Positions 49,488-62,965 of a DNA stretch of 64,000 bases are shown piece by piece (the stretch's first letter is position 1; every line of letters starts with the position of its first letter). Where the stretch lies: assembly GCF_041296385.1 (NCBI RefSeq), contig NC_091016.1, forward strand, positions 20,683,497-20,747,496. The letters are read 5' to 3'. The translations under genes and the position numbers were made by a program. The stretch is from Aphelocoma coerulescens (Eukaryota; Chordata; Aves; Passeriformes; Corvidae). Under the pieces are notes generated by a model. That model searched no databases. It was not told where the DNA came from and saw nothing but the letters and a program-made list of their open reading frames with translations.

Positions 49488-52400
49488 CCTATCTCCCAAA
49501 AAAAGCATATTCCTGCCAATAGCACTTACATTTTCAGCTATTGCTGTTTTATTTCTTACTTGGTCGAGGGAAAAGATTTTTCTTTTGTTAATAGTCCTAC
49601 ACATCAGTTTATGACAAGCAGCTAGAAACACACAGATGTCTTATTTAGGATACAAACTAAATGTCACATAAATCCCATTTTCCACTACAGAGTTAAGATT
49701 AAATATTTCTGTTGGTAATTACCCAATTCACAGGAAGTGGTCAACTTCACAATGACCAAATTTTTGGTCTGTGCAAGCTGCTTTCCTAAGGACTGAGCTC
49801 CACTGTCAGTGGTGGCAGGTGTTCCAGACATCCAGGGTTTAACTTAGAGCTGCTTGCCCCACAGGGGACCCAGAGACCCTGCCCTTTCTTGGAAACTGCA
49901 TCTTTTTGGAGTTTTGCTTACAAAAATAGATTGCTTCAGCAGGGCAGAAAAACCCAGAATGGGATACAATAGGAAAAATCCTCTTTTCCCTCCTCCTCCC
50001 TATGTTGCTGCCCAGCAATGTGCTGGAAGAAGGAGGACTTTTAAAGGAAAGGAAAGGACTTCTTTGTCTGCTCGTTTAAGGAGAAAAATAACAACTAGCT
50101 CCTCCTCCCTCCATTTCTTCCTCTTTTTTTCATTTATGACCCTCCTGCATAGTACAAATTGTTGTATATTTGCTCGTGTTTCCCCACTGCCCCATAGTTG
50201 CACCAATTATAAAGGGGTGGAAAAAAAAGAAACTGCTTTTTCTTTTCTAGCCATAATCTTCCACAAATCTCAACTATTCCTGCTACAGAGAAGTGCCTTG
50301 GTTTCCAAGCTCTTAACTCAATACCATCTGTACACATCCAAGGACAAAAATGTCCTTTTTTTTCCCTCAAAAGTGGCCTTGTATATCTCTCAAGTTGCTG
50401 AGAGAGTTTGGCTACACAGGAGATTAGTTTCCTTGCTGTGGAATATCCTATTGTGACAGCCATATTATTCCTGTCTTTTTAGAAAATAGACAAGCAAGAG
50501 GCAATATAGGGTTTACCAGCTATGCTTAAAGAGAATGAAATGTTCAATGTATTCATATATATCTCTAGAAGTGAGCACTGCTGTGCACTGACCCTCTCAC
50601 CTATACCACCTGCAAGGGTTTTTAATAATCTAAGACCCGACCTCAGCAACAGATTTTTTTTTTTTTTAAATATATTTCTGACAACATTCTGCCTCACTCA
50701 TACTGACATCTTTTCACAGTACAAGCAGCCTAAGTGACTTTAAGTACAGCCACTGAATTTTGTTTTGGGCATACTGAGTTTTCACAAAACACTATTTGAA
50801 AACACCAGGAATGGCAGAAAGACAAAAAGGACTCAAGGACGTGGTGGTTCTGGAGAGGTTCTTCAAGTTCTGTGTGTAGCTCTGGGCTTCCTGCACGTGC
50901 AGAGAAAGGCTTGACCTTCTTCTGGGGAAAAAGGCACCTCTTCTGCTAGTGTTACCAAACAAAAAGGGGAGGCCTGACCACTATTTAGGTTTGATCTTAA
51001 AGGAGGACTAACACTTGGGTTTAGCTCACCAGTGTCCAGCAAGGCTGTTCTGCTGAGCAGCTGGAGGACCCACCTAACTGAAAAGCTTAAAATCTGTGGA
51101 AGGAAACTTAGACCAGGAAGAAGATAGTGATGTCTGGAATATAAACAGCATGAAGGGTAACAAAACAAACGTCATTTGAAAGGACAGCTCTATTATTTTA
51201 ATATTAAATTTTAATATTATTAATATTCTAATATTTATTATTATTGTGTTCATCCTCACTTTGAGGAGTGGAAAATTAGTAGCCAGAGCTCGTGAATGTG
51301 TTCCAGAATAATCAGAATACTGGTGGCACTCCAAGTCCTAATGTTTTACCTCCCTTTTTTTTGCTCATTTTTGAGCACTCATTTTCCTCTCTTCTGTCAA
51401 TCTGAGATACTTAAAAATAAAGTATAAAAGAAGAAGCAGCAACTGTGATTGAGAGGGTCTGGGTAGGTTTTGCTGAAATAACTGAACCTTGCTCATCAAC
51501 TGATGCTCAATCACCAGAGCACTTGATAGTTTATCAACACATTAAAAATACCTTGACAGTAGTTCTTTTGTTACAGTATGCAACATTTCTTCCTTCTCCA
51601 GAAATGCCCTGCTTAAGTTATCTGACTGATCTTTAAGCACTTAAGAAGGAAAAAGGTCCTCTAATGCAATTTCACTGTCATTGTTTTCAGAGCTATTGAA
51701 CTGTAAACCCCGTGTGTGAGGCAACTGATGTGTGAACACCTCATCGGGCAACCTCTCTTTAAGGAAAACATTTCAGGAGGTAAATTTAGTTAAAATGTAT
51801 ATAATTAGAACATCAAAAGGCAACTTATTTCAAGGAGCACAAGAGATGCCTGATACAATACTGATATATGGTAAACTTCTTTTCCATGTTTTGTCTTCAC
51901 ATATGCAAAAAACTATACAGACACGTTGACAATATTGTACATATTTCATGCAAAAACTGAATTTCTTCTTAATTATACTCTGAATTGTGGATACTAAAAA
52001 GCTAGGAGCAGAGGAATTGTCCAGCTGCTGCAGCATCCTGTGTAGTTTTTCCTCGTGCAGCTAGCTGAGAAGGGGTTTGAGGTTTTTGTAAACCAAGGTT
52101 TTATCTCACCGGTGCAAACTTGTTTTCCAACTACTGTTTTGGTACACTGGAGAAAATATTTTGAATGGGCGTTGTGGAACCTCCACCTATCATTCTACAG
52201 GGTGGTTGATCAAGGGACCAATCGTATCATGCTCTCTTGTGGACCAAGTGATATAACCCAGCTTGTAGTTAATAAAATAATTCCATTTTCCCTTGGACTT
52301 GTGTAATGATTCTTGCCGTTTCTCAGTACAACAGCGACACTGAATTACTCAGCTCCCTGTGCATGAGATTAAAAAAAAGGAATCTAAGCCCTGAATATGA

Positions 52401-55400
52401 AGGTTTTGTTGCATAATTGTGAAGTCCACTGGAATTACTGTTACATTTCTCAACTTGGATCCACTATGATTTTTGAATGTAATAGAAATCATTCCTTTTT
52501 CACTTGTAATGTCAATACTTTTCTGTTCTGCACACGAAGTTATGAATTATCACAAAGTTCTGAAATCCACTCAGTACACATTTTCAGCAACATAAAGTGG
52601 TTTTCCTTGTCATTTATTTTTATTTCAGTCTATAAAATTCAATATGCCGGATAGTAAAGAGGAAGATGGATAAAACAGTTGATTCACCACACTTGCCGCT
52701 GGCATAGCGGAAATTACAAAAAAAACTTTATATCAGCATTCTTTGATGTATTAGTTGATCATCAGTATTCAATTATTTAAAAGAGGATTTGTGAATTGTA
52801 TGCTGGTAGTAGTGACTCAGATGACAAAACAGTAAAAAAGTATGGCTTCAGAGAGCATAAAATTAAAAGAGAAAAAGAGAATATAGTCTGAGCTAATGGC
52901 TGCAAAAAATCCTGCACACGGAACATCTGGATTAGTCAGTGACACGACTTGCCTCTGATCATTTGGTTATCTAAATATATGACAGCATTCAGTCTTGAGT
53001 AAATATTCTAGAATTTACAAATACATTCAATAAGAAGGAAAGCATCCTGAGAAAGTGATCATTCAGGACACTGTCAATATTAACAGAGACAGCGCTGGGC
53101 TGGTTGTCAGCCACAAAGTTTTTACCAGTTAGTGTGAAACTAGAGAGATTTGTCTTCTTCCACCCAAACCCTGTCTGCAGTGATGTACTGATAACCTTCA
53201 GCTGTGCCTTACCTCAGATACCCTGTGCTCTCCAAATCACTTCTCAGTTTCCCTAAGCTGGCCAAATAACACACAAGGAACACAATAAAACCAGTATGGA
53301 ATGCCCCTGCTTCCCAGACCCATTCAATTTATCTCCTTTGCCAGATTTTATTCTTCCTAAATCCCTGCTCCCCTCTGGTGAATTGATGGTGAATTTCCTA
53401 CAAACTCTGTACCTTTAATAGGTTAAGCAAGTTGTCATGAGATCTGTTATCACCACTATTGACAGAAAGGAGAGGTTTGTGGAAACTCTAAGAAGGATAT
53501 ACAAACGAATAACATTCAGAAAAGGAAGATGCATAAGGAAAAGACTACGACAGTGCTACTCAGGGAACTTCATTCACAGGATGCTGGTTCCTTTTGTATT
53601 TAGCAGCTCTGTGAAATTGTCCAATTTCCCTGGAACACTCCTGTGGGCTGTCCAAATTCTATAACACCAAGGGGATGAAGGCTGCTACAAACTTAATTTC
53701 TTATGAAAAAATGCAAAAACTTTTAAAAGAGGTCCATAATCCTATTTGTTCTCTCACATTTTTCTTTAGCATAAATGTTTTTTAAAGCAGAATAATAAAA
53801 TAATGCAAAGAAGGAAACAATGAAGAATGGTTATCTTGTTTGGGGTTTTAAGATCTGTACTTAAAGGGGGAAAGGGTTGGAGGCATTCTTTTTGGGCATC
53901 TGGACTTGGGTGGTCTTGGTGTTATGTTGTTTGTTAGTTTTAAATATCCCAAAAAACCGTAGAAGTCATGAGTAAAAAACCCAACAGAAATTAGATAATC
54001 AAAATTTTCAAATCAGGTAGCAAGTGTCAATCTAAGACTATAATATGTTAAAATTGCTGTTAAAAATTTGGAATTACCAGACAAAATAGCCCAGCAAGGT
54101 TCTAAGGCTACACTGGATAATAAAGGGGAAGCGGGGACAAAAACCAGCAGTGAACAGGAAAGTTATGAATGACAGAAGGAAAAAAAAAAAAGAAAAATGA
54201 TGCCAAACAAAACACTAAAATAACATCTCTCTTTTTCATCTAGATGTTAGCTGGAAAAAAGAACTGGGTAATAGCACCATACTGGTGACCCCTCCACTGC
54301 TTTGTGGGCAGTCAGAACAAGATGGGACTGGAAACAACCTCCCAGGATACTGAGATCAAGGTTATATCATTGCAGGCACCATGTCATGCAAACACTTGAA
54401 TGAATCCATCAGTTTTCTTACAGAGACTTCAGCTTTTTTTCCCCTTTACTAATCCAGCTGCAGGCTGTCCCACAGGGTTTGAGACAGAATTTTCCTTAAA
54501 TAGGTGTTCCTTCCCCCACTCATGCTGCTCCTCAGGTCTTGCTTTGCTGTGTGAAACAGGGAAAGCATTTTTACTCTCCTACTAAAGGTTCTCCATTCCT
54601 ACAAGCCCTTCTTATCTTTTCCTTCATGAATGCATTTTTAATGAACACCCCTAACAGGCTTCACATGATACTCCAGATACTTCGGGTTGGAAATGCTTCT
54701 CCTGACACATCTTCCAGTCACATTTGTCTTTATGGCACTTGCTCAGTGTTATGAGTGCATGACAATCCCATGGCCACCCAAAGGACTCATACCTGATGTG
54801 CCTGATCTGCGTACCAAGCACCACAGACACACATTTAACTTGATCACTGAACAAACTGCAGAGCAGGAGGCTCCTTCTCTCATCCAGCAAGGTATCACTG
54901 TCTGATGACTGACAGCAGAACAATACCCTGCACAAGCAGCTTCCAAGTGAAGTTACTAATTAGTGCAAATGCTATGAAGGTAAGAAGCCATCAGAACTTG
55001 GCAGGAATAACTTTGTCATTAAGTTATTCAACCTCTGAGTGACAAAATGATTTGTAGATGACTGTGCTGCATTCTCTGCCTTTCCTTCTCACACTCCAAC
55101 ACGATGAACAGGAGTGTAATTTGGGATATTTTCCCTCTCAACTGTTTTTCTTTCTGGTCTCCTGTCATCTTCTAGCAAGGATGGGAGTAAGAGGTTTGGA
55201 TGTCACCTCTGTTCAAACATTGTGAAATGCTGCAGAAATGGAGCTGTTAATGACAGAGATAGAGCACAGCACAGAGCAAGGAGATGTGAAAACACACAGC
55301 TCAGTTGGAAGTCTGGAGATATCTTAAGGAGACAAGTCAGCAAGAGTGGAGCAGAACCTTATCCTAACCTCATTCATGCTCTTATAAAGCCCAGTGACAT

Positions 55401-57139
55401 GGCACAAAGCATTTTCAAGTCCTAATCTTTCAGTTTGGCTTGGCTGGGGATGAAAGTCAATGTGTGAGTACACTGACACTGTGGCAAAGGCAGACTGTAT
55501 AGAAGACAACAGAGCAGCCACAGATCAATGTCACAAAACGTTCTAAATGAGAACCTCCCCTGAACTGGGTGAAAATAATTCAGGAAAATGTGGAGGCAAG
55601 CAGAGGAAAGTGTTCTCCCAAATGGTGTCTTCTCATGCCTGGAATTCAAGGATCTCCTATGCAGGCAGACAGAAGCCACTGTTCCTGTTTCAAAATGAGC
55701 TGCAGATATCTCTAAGACAACCACCATCCCTTTAGATGTGAGCATCGTGCTTGTCATTAAACTCTGCTGCCAAAACTTCCGAGCTGACTGATGAGCACAG
55801 CTACGCTGGCACTGTGCACACACTGACACGAGAGAGCATCTCATGGGCAGGAGAGAAAATGCTATAATCCTGAGCAACAGGTTATACAGGAGAATGATGA
55901 GCTAAAGGACAGAGTCATGGACAACTAGTACCATGATTGAAAGGGAAAAATAAACTGTTGATGATACTAATATTCCAAAAGTACGATTTAAAAAAAGCCC
56001 AGTTTTTCCCCAATGTGAAATTAAAGGGACACACCAGGCAATATTCTGTTCATACAATTATGCAATATGCATAGTGAGGGATTTTTACAATCACAGCACC
56101 CCTCCTAGGGCCAGTTTGTGCCAACACACTTGCCCAACTTCACTGCTGTCACACTCTCATTAACCCCAAATGGCCATTTCTGCTCTCTCGGTGGCTGTGA
56201 TTAATTAGCCTGCTTTGAAAAGCAAGCTTCTCTGTGCCAGAAAACTCTGAAATTGTGCATTAAACACACAGGGACACAGCTGGGCCTCCAGTTTTCAGCT
56301 GGATCAGGACTTCTCAAAGGTTCTGACAGCATTTTTGCCACACCCACGTGACAATGTGAGTCCATGTGCCAGCACAGACCTGCCCATTGCCGTTGCCACT
56401 GCACAACTGCTGTTTCTTTTTCTGAAGGGAAAGGGCTTCCACCATTATGCTACAGCATATCCAACTACATAGACTCTGGAAATAAACACAGTCATCAACA
56501 TCAGCAGCCTGATTTTTAGATGTGTTAAAAATGTACAGCTCTAAGAGTTACTATACAGAAAAGGCAGAATTCTTTCTTGGTGCCTAGCACCTAAGTACCT
56601 AAATATGGATTTTTTTTTTTAATTAATTACCTGTCAAAACTGCATAGATTTGCAATATTATTCCTCCAGCTACATTCCAAGAGATCTCTTTCCTGTCTTT
56701 TAAATGCAGATCTAGGCTCAGGTGCATATATGGATCCCTAAAGAGCCATTTCTGTATCAGATGATTCATTTTCTGCATATGATAAGGTACAATAAAAGCA
56801 GTCACCAATAAACCACACCCCCTCATAATTTGCCTTGTGTAATTGCTACATTTAAGAGCTTTGCACATGAAAAGCTACTGGTAACTTTTTTTCCCCCACA
56901 GGTGCAGCCTCTGTTCCTCTGCAGGTGCATGTAAAGATTAGCAAAACATTGCTTGGTTTAGGTTTGCTTGGATTCAAATACCATGGAGGAACTCGTATTC
57001 CTGTACTAATTGATGGTGTGGGACTTTAGACAGAGGAAGAACAAAACCCTCTGTGGTCTTGGGTATAGAAGGTGCCAAAAAAATAATTGGCAACAAGCTT
57101 AACTGGAGGCTAAAGGTAAACTACAAATGAGTGGAAAAT
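49488..57139. other. Unique non-coding sequence, nothing recognised
   Basis: I recognise no exon, RNA gene or named repeat. The 200-codon plus-strand frame at 49,854-50,456 is biased to Phe, Leu, Ser and Lys by pyrimidine- and purine-rich tracts and has no identifiable domain. An AT-only stretch occupies 51,190-51,245, with short homopolymer runs near 50,650, 54,180 and 56,609. Confidence 0.55.
51190..51245. repeat. AT-rich low-complexity tract
   Basis: The tract consists almost only of A and T, with self-complementary TTAATATTAA and AATATTATTAATATT segments. Confidence 0.8.
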
Positions 57140-57460
57140 CCATCATTGCCCGTATTGGTTATTTTTGTTACTACCGGGATTTTTTGCCGTGATCGTAATC
57201 GCTTACAAATAAAGCCATTTACCAGCAAAACATCAAAAAGGCATTATCAGAAAAATCAGCCAGATAGACTACTTCAGCTAGAGCAGTGCATGCAATGCTG
57301 CCCCTCTTAAAGGCTCAGATTTATGAGGCAGAAACGTTGCTCCAGGCGGTTTGCAAGAATAGGTACAGGAGGCGGAGATTCCAGGGAGGAGGGTGTTGTG
57401 TTGTGGTTAAGGGTTATAAAGCTGCGTTTACACTGTGCTCCTCAATAGCTATAAAATTAA
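57140..57460. promoter_or_regulatory. Candidate regulatory block with clustered CpGs
   Basis: Five CpG dinucleotides lie within 51 bases (57151, 57175, 57188, 57194, 57200) in otherwise CpG-poor AT-rich DNA. Four or more further CpGs follow up to 57,425. TGTGGTTA at 57402-57409 matches the established RUNX core, and two ATAAA-type boxes occur at about 57,414 and 57,451. The block is non-repetitive. Retained CpGs suggest either selection or an unmethylated regulatory element. No exon is visible, and there is no true CpG island. Confidence 0.35.
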
Positions 57461-60189
57461 CTTAGATATTTCAAGAAAGGACAAGCACAAAACTGTCAGC
57501 GCTGCAGAGACAAGGGGGGAAAAGAACCTTTTTTTTTTTTTTCTCCTTTCTTCAGTAAAATTCCTGTCAAAATGGAAAACGGGATTTATGTAGATGTATC
57601 AGAAACAAAGTTAAAGTTTCATCTGCAGAAAGTTCAATTTAGAAGCAGACTGTGAGAGAGGGGGAGAGGACAAGGCGTAGGAAATTTAACATGCTTCCCA
57701 GGCACATGCTGTGACAGTATGATTCTCACCTCCTAAAGCCCGTGAATCAAAGGTATTGAACATTCAAGCATTTTTCTCCTGGCAGTGGGTGGCCTCGTCC
57801 CAAAATCCAGCTGCCTTTCTGTATGAGACAGCTGAAATCATCTTCACATAGACACTAGATTTATGTTATTATGCAGATCACATCAAACATATATGCTCTG
57901 CTGAGTTTTCTCACAGTATAATTGCCTCCTTCTCCAAGCTAAGCACATGTCTCATCACAAAAGATCCAAATAGGTCTTTAGACATACCCCAAAAAATCAA
58001 CAAAGCTATTAGACGATTATAAATAGCCATTTTCTCTTTCTTTTCACTCTTATTCACTGACTTTTATCTACTTCAGATTTTTTCAGTGCTGACCTGGAGC
58101 TCAGCTCTTTTCAGAAGCAGAAGTGAAGGGCTAAGCTGAAGAGATCTCACACTGGGTCCCTACTTGATTATTTGACAGTCAGGGCCACAGAGTGACCACA
58201 CAAGCTGCTAACATATCTGGGAGCAGGAGTCATGCAGTCAGCTACCTTGTCCTCAACACTGACCAAAACCAGCCCCTTTAGGCAAAAATCCTCACAGGCA
58301 GTTACACAAGAGCATGGAGTCTGTTAAAAACCTCTCCATTGAAGCCAGGAGGTCCCATGCTAAAAGGTTTATATCCCCGTCCTCGATGCTTACAGAACAA
58401 CAGAACTGCTGTGTACCATCCTAATGCCCCCTTATTTTCTACTCTTCCTCCACAGTGAAGAGGCCCAATTATACATACAAGAGGCTTTCCACAACACTAA
58501 ATATTCTATCTTTTTTTCCTTGGAAGACCCACAGTTTCTGTTGCAACTCTTCATCACTGGCCATTTTTTCCTAGCCCAGATGTGAGCACCAGCTGTGCCT
58601 TTACCGCTCAAGATCTTGTCATTTCCATCAAAAGGAGAGTTTTTACACCAAAAACCTGGTGCACCAGGATTTGGTTTTTCAAATAATTTTTTTATCATTC
58701 ACTTAATAGCACAAAAGAATCAGTGCATGCTCTCCCAGTGCTCATATCCACCTCTCAATGCAGCAGTTCTGCAGCAATTTAGAGGAAATAGCTTATTACT
58801 TAGTGATAGCTGGTATTAGCCATGCTGGCTTTTATACCATGTTAATCTAAAATGGGCATGTGAGAGTGTGGTATCTCCATCTGCAGCTATATGCATGTGA
58901 TTTAAAGCAGAGTATCCAAATAAGAATTTCAGGGGCTAATTGTAGATACTCACTCTCTAAAATGACAGCATTAAAAAGCTGCCACTTCATTTTATAGTTA
59001 GCACCAGGCTTTCCAGCAACTCTCCAAGTGCAACTTAGCATTATTCTTTCAAAGATCTTCATCTTTGAATGATCCCAGCACCTAAATATCCCAATTTAGA
59101 CACCAAGGTATGTGTGTGTGGTATAGTCATCTGGGCATCTAGTCCTTGGAAAGAGCAGCTGGAAGCCATGAGAGTTTCATTTAAATGCTGAAGTATGACC
59201 TGAGCTTTACTGAAAGTCAGATATTTAGGGGTAAAATCTATAAGCATTCAGGTCAGTAGGAATTATCATCTCTGTTGGGAAGGACACATTCTTTTTACTA
59301 GATAAAACAGCAATCATTTAGCTGTTTTTCTCACAGCAAGAAATCCCATGTTTCGTGAATTTATGAGAGTGTGGCCAAAACTTGTATGTTTTATCTTCCC
59401 TCGGTATTTGCTGTATGAAGGAAACAGGTAAGGTTTACAATATGACAAAGAACTAGCTGAAAAGCTATTGTCAAGATTGCAGGTTTCAAATAAAACAGAT
59501 ATTCTGAAAGGCTCTACTAATTCAGCTAGAATAACTGAAGTCTGAAGACTAAAAATATCAGCCTACGGAAGACCCTATATAAAGTCTGTGCTATTCTGCT
59601 AAACAGTTTCTACTCCACTGATGCTATTAGGGTGGTACTTTAAGCGTTGCTACGAAGATCTGAAGTGTGTTGAGCAGTTTCCTTAGTTAGGGAAACTTAT
59701 TTGACATCTGTGAATGTGCCATTTATATATTACATGCGTAGCAAGAAAATACTGATTTATTGGTGTAGCTGGTTCCTGAGTAGAGTAGATTTATATATTC
59801 AACTCCAGTTTATCTACTGCCTTGTGGGAGGGCAGAGCTTGTGCAGTTGAAGAAAAGTAGTATTTGCTCCTTAGTGGTTTTGGAAAAAAGCTTCCATTTT
59901 TTTATAATCCCTGCAAATAACAAAGAGAATTCCCTGCTGAAAATGTCTCATCACACATTTTCTAGCAAAAAGCTTTAATCATACCAAACATGAGGATGAC
60001 CACGCTCTGCCCATGCGTAATACCTGCCAGTCTCATCTTTGCCAAGATCCTGTCTATCCTATTAGGTAACACAGTTTTACTTTAGGCTGGTGCATAATCC
60101 TTGAGGAACAAAGCTGCCAACGCTTACCATTTTATGGAGTTTCATATGCTATTTACTGTTTCCTCTCAAGGCCACAAGCCTGAGAATAT
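57461..60189. other. Unique non-coding sequence, nothing recognised
   Basis: There is a T run at 57,530-57,541. Open frames do not exceed about 90 codons, and I recognise no family or repeat. A short (TG)n run sits at 59,110-59,120. Confidence 0.5.
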
Positions 60190-60220
60190 TACACACCCAC
60201 CCACACATACAAACACATCT
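60190..60220. repeat. Degenerate (CA/CCCA)n simple repeat
   Basis: acacacccacccacacatac with flanking CA units forms an imperfect C/A simple repeat. Confidence 0.75.
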
Positions 60221-60329
60221 TTCCTTTTAATTGCATTCCTGGCCCTGGAGATTACGGATCATCCTAGAACTGCAAACTATCTGCATCCCAAAATACCAAA
60301 ACCAACCCGAGACGTGTGCAATCTTTGGA

Positions 60330-60730
60330 TCTTTTCTGCTTAGGATTTTTGGAGCCGGGGGGGGAAACACTTCTGATTTGGGAATGTTCTTGGTAGGCCA
60401 AGTTTACCCCCTTGCAGCTTATGCAACAGCTCTTACTCACTTTCTTCAAGCCATCTGCCACGATGCATGCTGCTCCTGGCACAGCAGCAGCTCCGGTGCA
60501 GCACATGGAGGGGCTGCAGGTGCATCCAACCTCTTGTTACCTGAGGATTGCGTGGCTGGGAAAGGAGAACATATCACAAAGGCTGCAAAATTAACCTGGA
60601 AGTGGTGTGCACCCACCAACGGTGAGGAGGATCCAGAACTGCCTAGGAAGGACCAAGACCTCGCGAAGATGGATCACGGGAAGCCTATCTGGAGGGTGAA
60701 TGCTGAAACATCAACACTGTTTCCTTAACA
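60330..60730 (+). other. GC-richer segment of unknown nature with a 165-codon open frame
   Basis: A GC-richer island in AT-rich surroundings begins with a run of eight G (60357-60364). It carries a plus-strand frame (methionine at 60231, stop at 60728) with the C-terminal part GEEDPELPRKDQDLAKMDH. I do not recognise the predicted protein. It shows no signal peptide, repeat or catalytic motif. The segment might be part of an unnamed repeat or retroelement, an exon, or chance. The abrupt compositional change is the only solid observation. Confidence 0.3.
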
Positions 60731-62520
60731 CATGCACAGGCAGCATCAGCTTGGGTGAATTGAGAGCTCCAAAGCTGGAAACACAGCCCACTAAAACCAT
60801 TTGTGATGATGGGCCAGCTGCAGTGGAGATGTCATTACAGCCAATGTCTTGGCTTGCTTCAACTGTCATTTTTGTCCTAGCCGGTTAAAATTGGCCTTTA
60901 TTTTGCATTTATTGAAAAGTGATTTAAAAGACTTGCTTTCACACCATTTTTTTTTTTCTGTCAGCAGAACATATTCTGAGCCTTGGTTGGTTTTGTTCTT
61001 TTTGTCATTTTTTTTAAAGCCAGAGTCTTAAAAAAGTCAGTAATTTCAATGAGAAGACAAATGTTAACTACTTCAATAAATACAAACCATGAAAGAAGTG
61101 AAATTATTAAACTTTCTCCCCTCTTGGAAGCCAGAGATAATTTCATATCTGTGGGAGGTCCTGACTGCCCAACTGTTTGCTTAAATATGTTATTTAAAGT
61201 TTTCTTAAAAGGACTGTTACCTCATAACATTGAGCATCCCCATTACCCTAACCATCAAAATTATTTTCATAATGAATGCAGGGCATTCATTCTCTCTTGA
61301 TTCATGACAACAAGGAAAATAGAAAGCATACAGAAAATCATGAAGAGTTGTGCAGTGTTTATATGATACCAAGCATGAATGGCTGAAAAGGCCAAGCTAA
61401 TTCTTTCTATACTTGTACCATTTTGGGCCATCCTACGTAGTTACTGTGAAAATCAAAGGTTCTTCATTTCTTGATCCCCCCTGGAAAATGAACAAGTACC
61501 AGCAGCCTCACTGTACAATTATCAGCCCTCAAGTTCTAAGCTGAGAGAAAAAAAAGAAAAAGTTCAAAACATAATAAAGAAGGTAGGAATACATCTGCCT
61601 TTGTAAACAAAATCACACTGATGAATAAATGGCATCCATGCTAATACTGCCAGAGGCAAAACTGTGACCTGAGAAAAAACATCAATCTCTTTGTGTTGCT
61701 CTAGCCTCATTGGGACTGATGTATTTATTAATATCCAGATTTTTCCCATACATCAGTTGCTACTACTGCTTCGTACTTTCTCCCCTGCAAGGTCAAAATG
61801 TAGCTCACAGAGTCTTACTATTAAAAATAAAATAAGAAAAAAAAGAAAAGAAAGATTTGTTTCCAGTCAGCTCAAAGTCACCATGAAAGAAAGACAGACC
61901 GGCACACAGAGCAGCCTAAAAAGGAGCTTCAAACTGCAGGAGCAGGGATGCTAATAGAACTACACTGAAAGGCCAATACAGTTCTGAAATTAAATTAATA
62001 AAAGAGAAAGAACCTGCTCTTTGCTTTCTTAGGTGTTCATGTCCATGTGAGGAGCTCAACTGTCATATATGAAATCCCTATTTGTGCTTGGTCTTTGCAT
62101 ATTAAGTGCTTTAATTAATTAATTTTGAGTTAAATATTTTTAAATTGAATGTTAAAATTAACCCATCAGCCCAGGTACAAAAATCAAGTTCCATTATCAG
62201 TGTTTTCAATTGTTCAAAGCAGTTTATTAAGAGAGTTGCACCCTTCCCAGTTAAAAATTCCCAACTTAATGCTCCCTTTTCAAACTTCAAACCACCTGTA
62301 CACCATAAGAGTTATCTTTCCTGTGTTTACTGTATACTTTTACAAGTGTTTTAAGATGTGTTGGATGTATTTTAATACTTTTTTTTGGTGTTTTTACTTG
62401 TACTTTGGTTCCAAGGCAAATTCCAAAAACCCCAGTTCTAACAGCCAGCAGCTGTTTTTAGCCCCATGGCCATTACCCTGTAGGCAAGCTCCATGGCAAC
62501 CTGAATTTTAATGAAGGCAT
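60731..62520. other. Unique non-coding sequence, nothing recognised
   Basis: AT-rich unique DNA with an A-rich tract at 61,820-61,856 and no recognisable gene. Just before the LTR-like element, AAGCTCCATGGCAAC (62486-62500) contains a good right half of an RFX X-box. Confidence 0.5.
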
Positions 62521-62605
62521 TGTAGCACCCTTATCTCAACTGATACCACCCCTCTGACAAGGATGAGCCATTGGTGGATGGAGATGATCTGTCAAAGGGA
62601 ACGCA

Positions 62606-62700
62606 CCAATCACTTTAAACCGAAGGGGCGGGCTGGGGGTGGACTGTGGGCGGAGCAAAGGCACTATAAAACAAGGAGGCAGCCAGAAACACCACCTCTT
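62606..62700 (+). promoter_or_regulatory. Core Pol II promoter (CCAAT, two GC boxes, TATA)
   Basis: CCAAT at 62606, GGGGCGGGC at 62625, GTGGGCGGAG at 62647 and TATAAAA at 62665 are spaced as in a classic TATA promoter. Initiation would be predicted near 62,692-62,698. The G-runs GGGG, GGG, GGGGG and GGG (62625-62650) could also form a G-quadruplex. A good splice-acceptor-like CTCTTTTTTCCCTGCAG ends at 62712. The motifs are directly visible; activity is unknown. Confidence 0.55.
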
Positions 62701-62959
62701 TTTTCCCTGCAGGCTGTGGTGGATGTCAGTGCTGGGAAAGCCCTACTTCTATTAAAGTAATTTAGTAATTTTTTTGCTTTTGGACCAGCCAAAAGCCAGC
62801 CCAGCACTGCAAGTCCTTTTTCTCTACCTGAGGTCCAGTGCTGTCTCAGCCAGAAGATCTAAAATCCCTGCGCTCCTGGGGCATACCATCTATCGAGCCA
62901 TAGGATCCCAAATTTTTATATTTTTCTAATTTCTGTAATTTTTCCATTTTTCCGTTTTC

Positions 62960-62965
62960 AATAAA
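62960..62965 (+). terminator. Canonical poly(A) signal AATAAA
   Basis: AATAAA lies about 265 bases downstream of the predicted start site and is followed by a U-rich stretch (62974-62986) that would serve as the downstream element. It fits the end of an LTR R region. AATAAA is common by chance, but the position relative to the promoter supports it. Confidence 0.5.

Noticed and set aside
49854..50456. 200-codon plus-strand open frame, longest in the window
   Set aside because: The translation is dominated by Phe/Leu/Ser/Lys from pyrimidine- and purine-rich tracts, the opposite strand is also open in places, and no family is recognisable.
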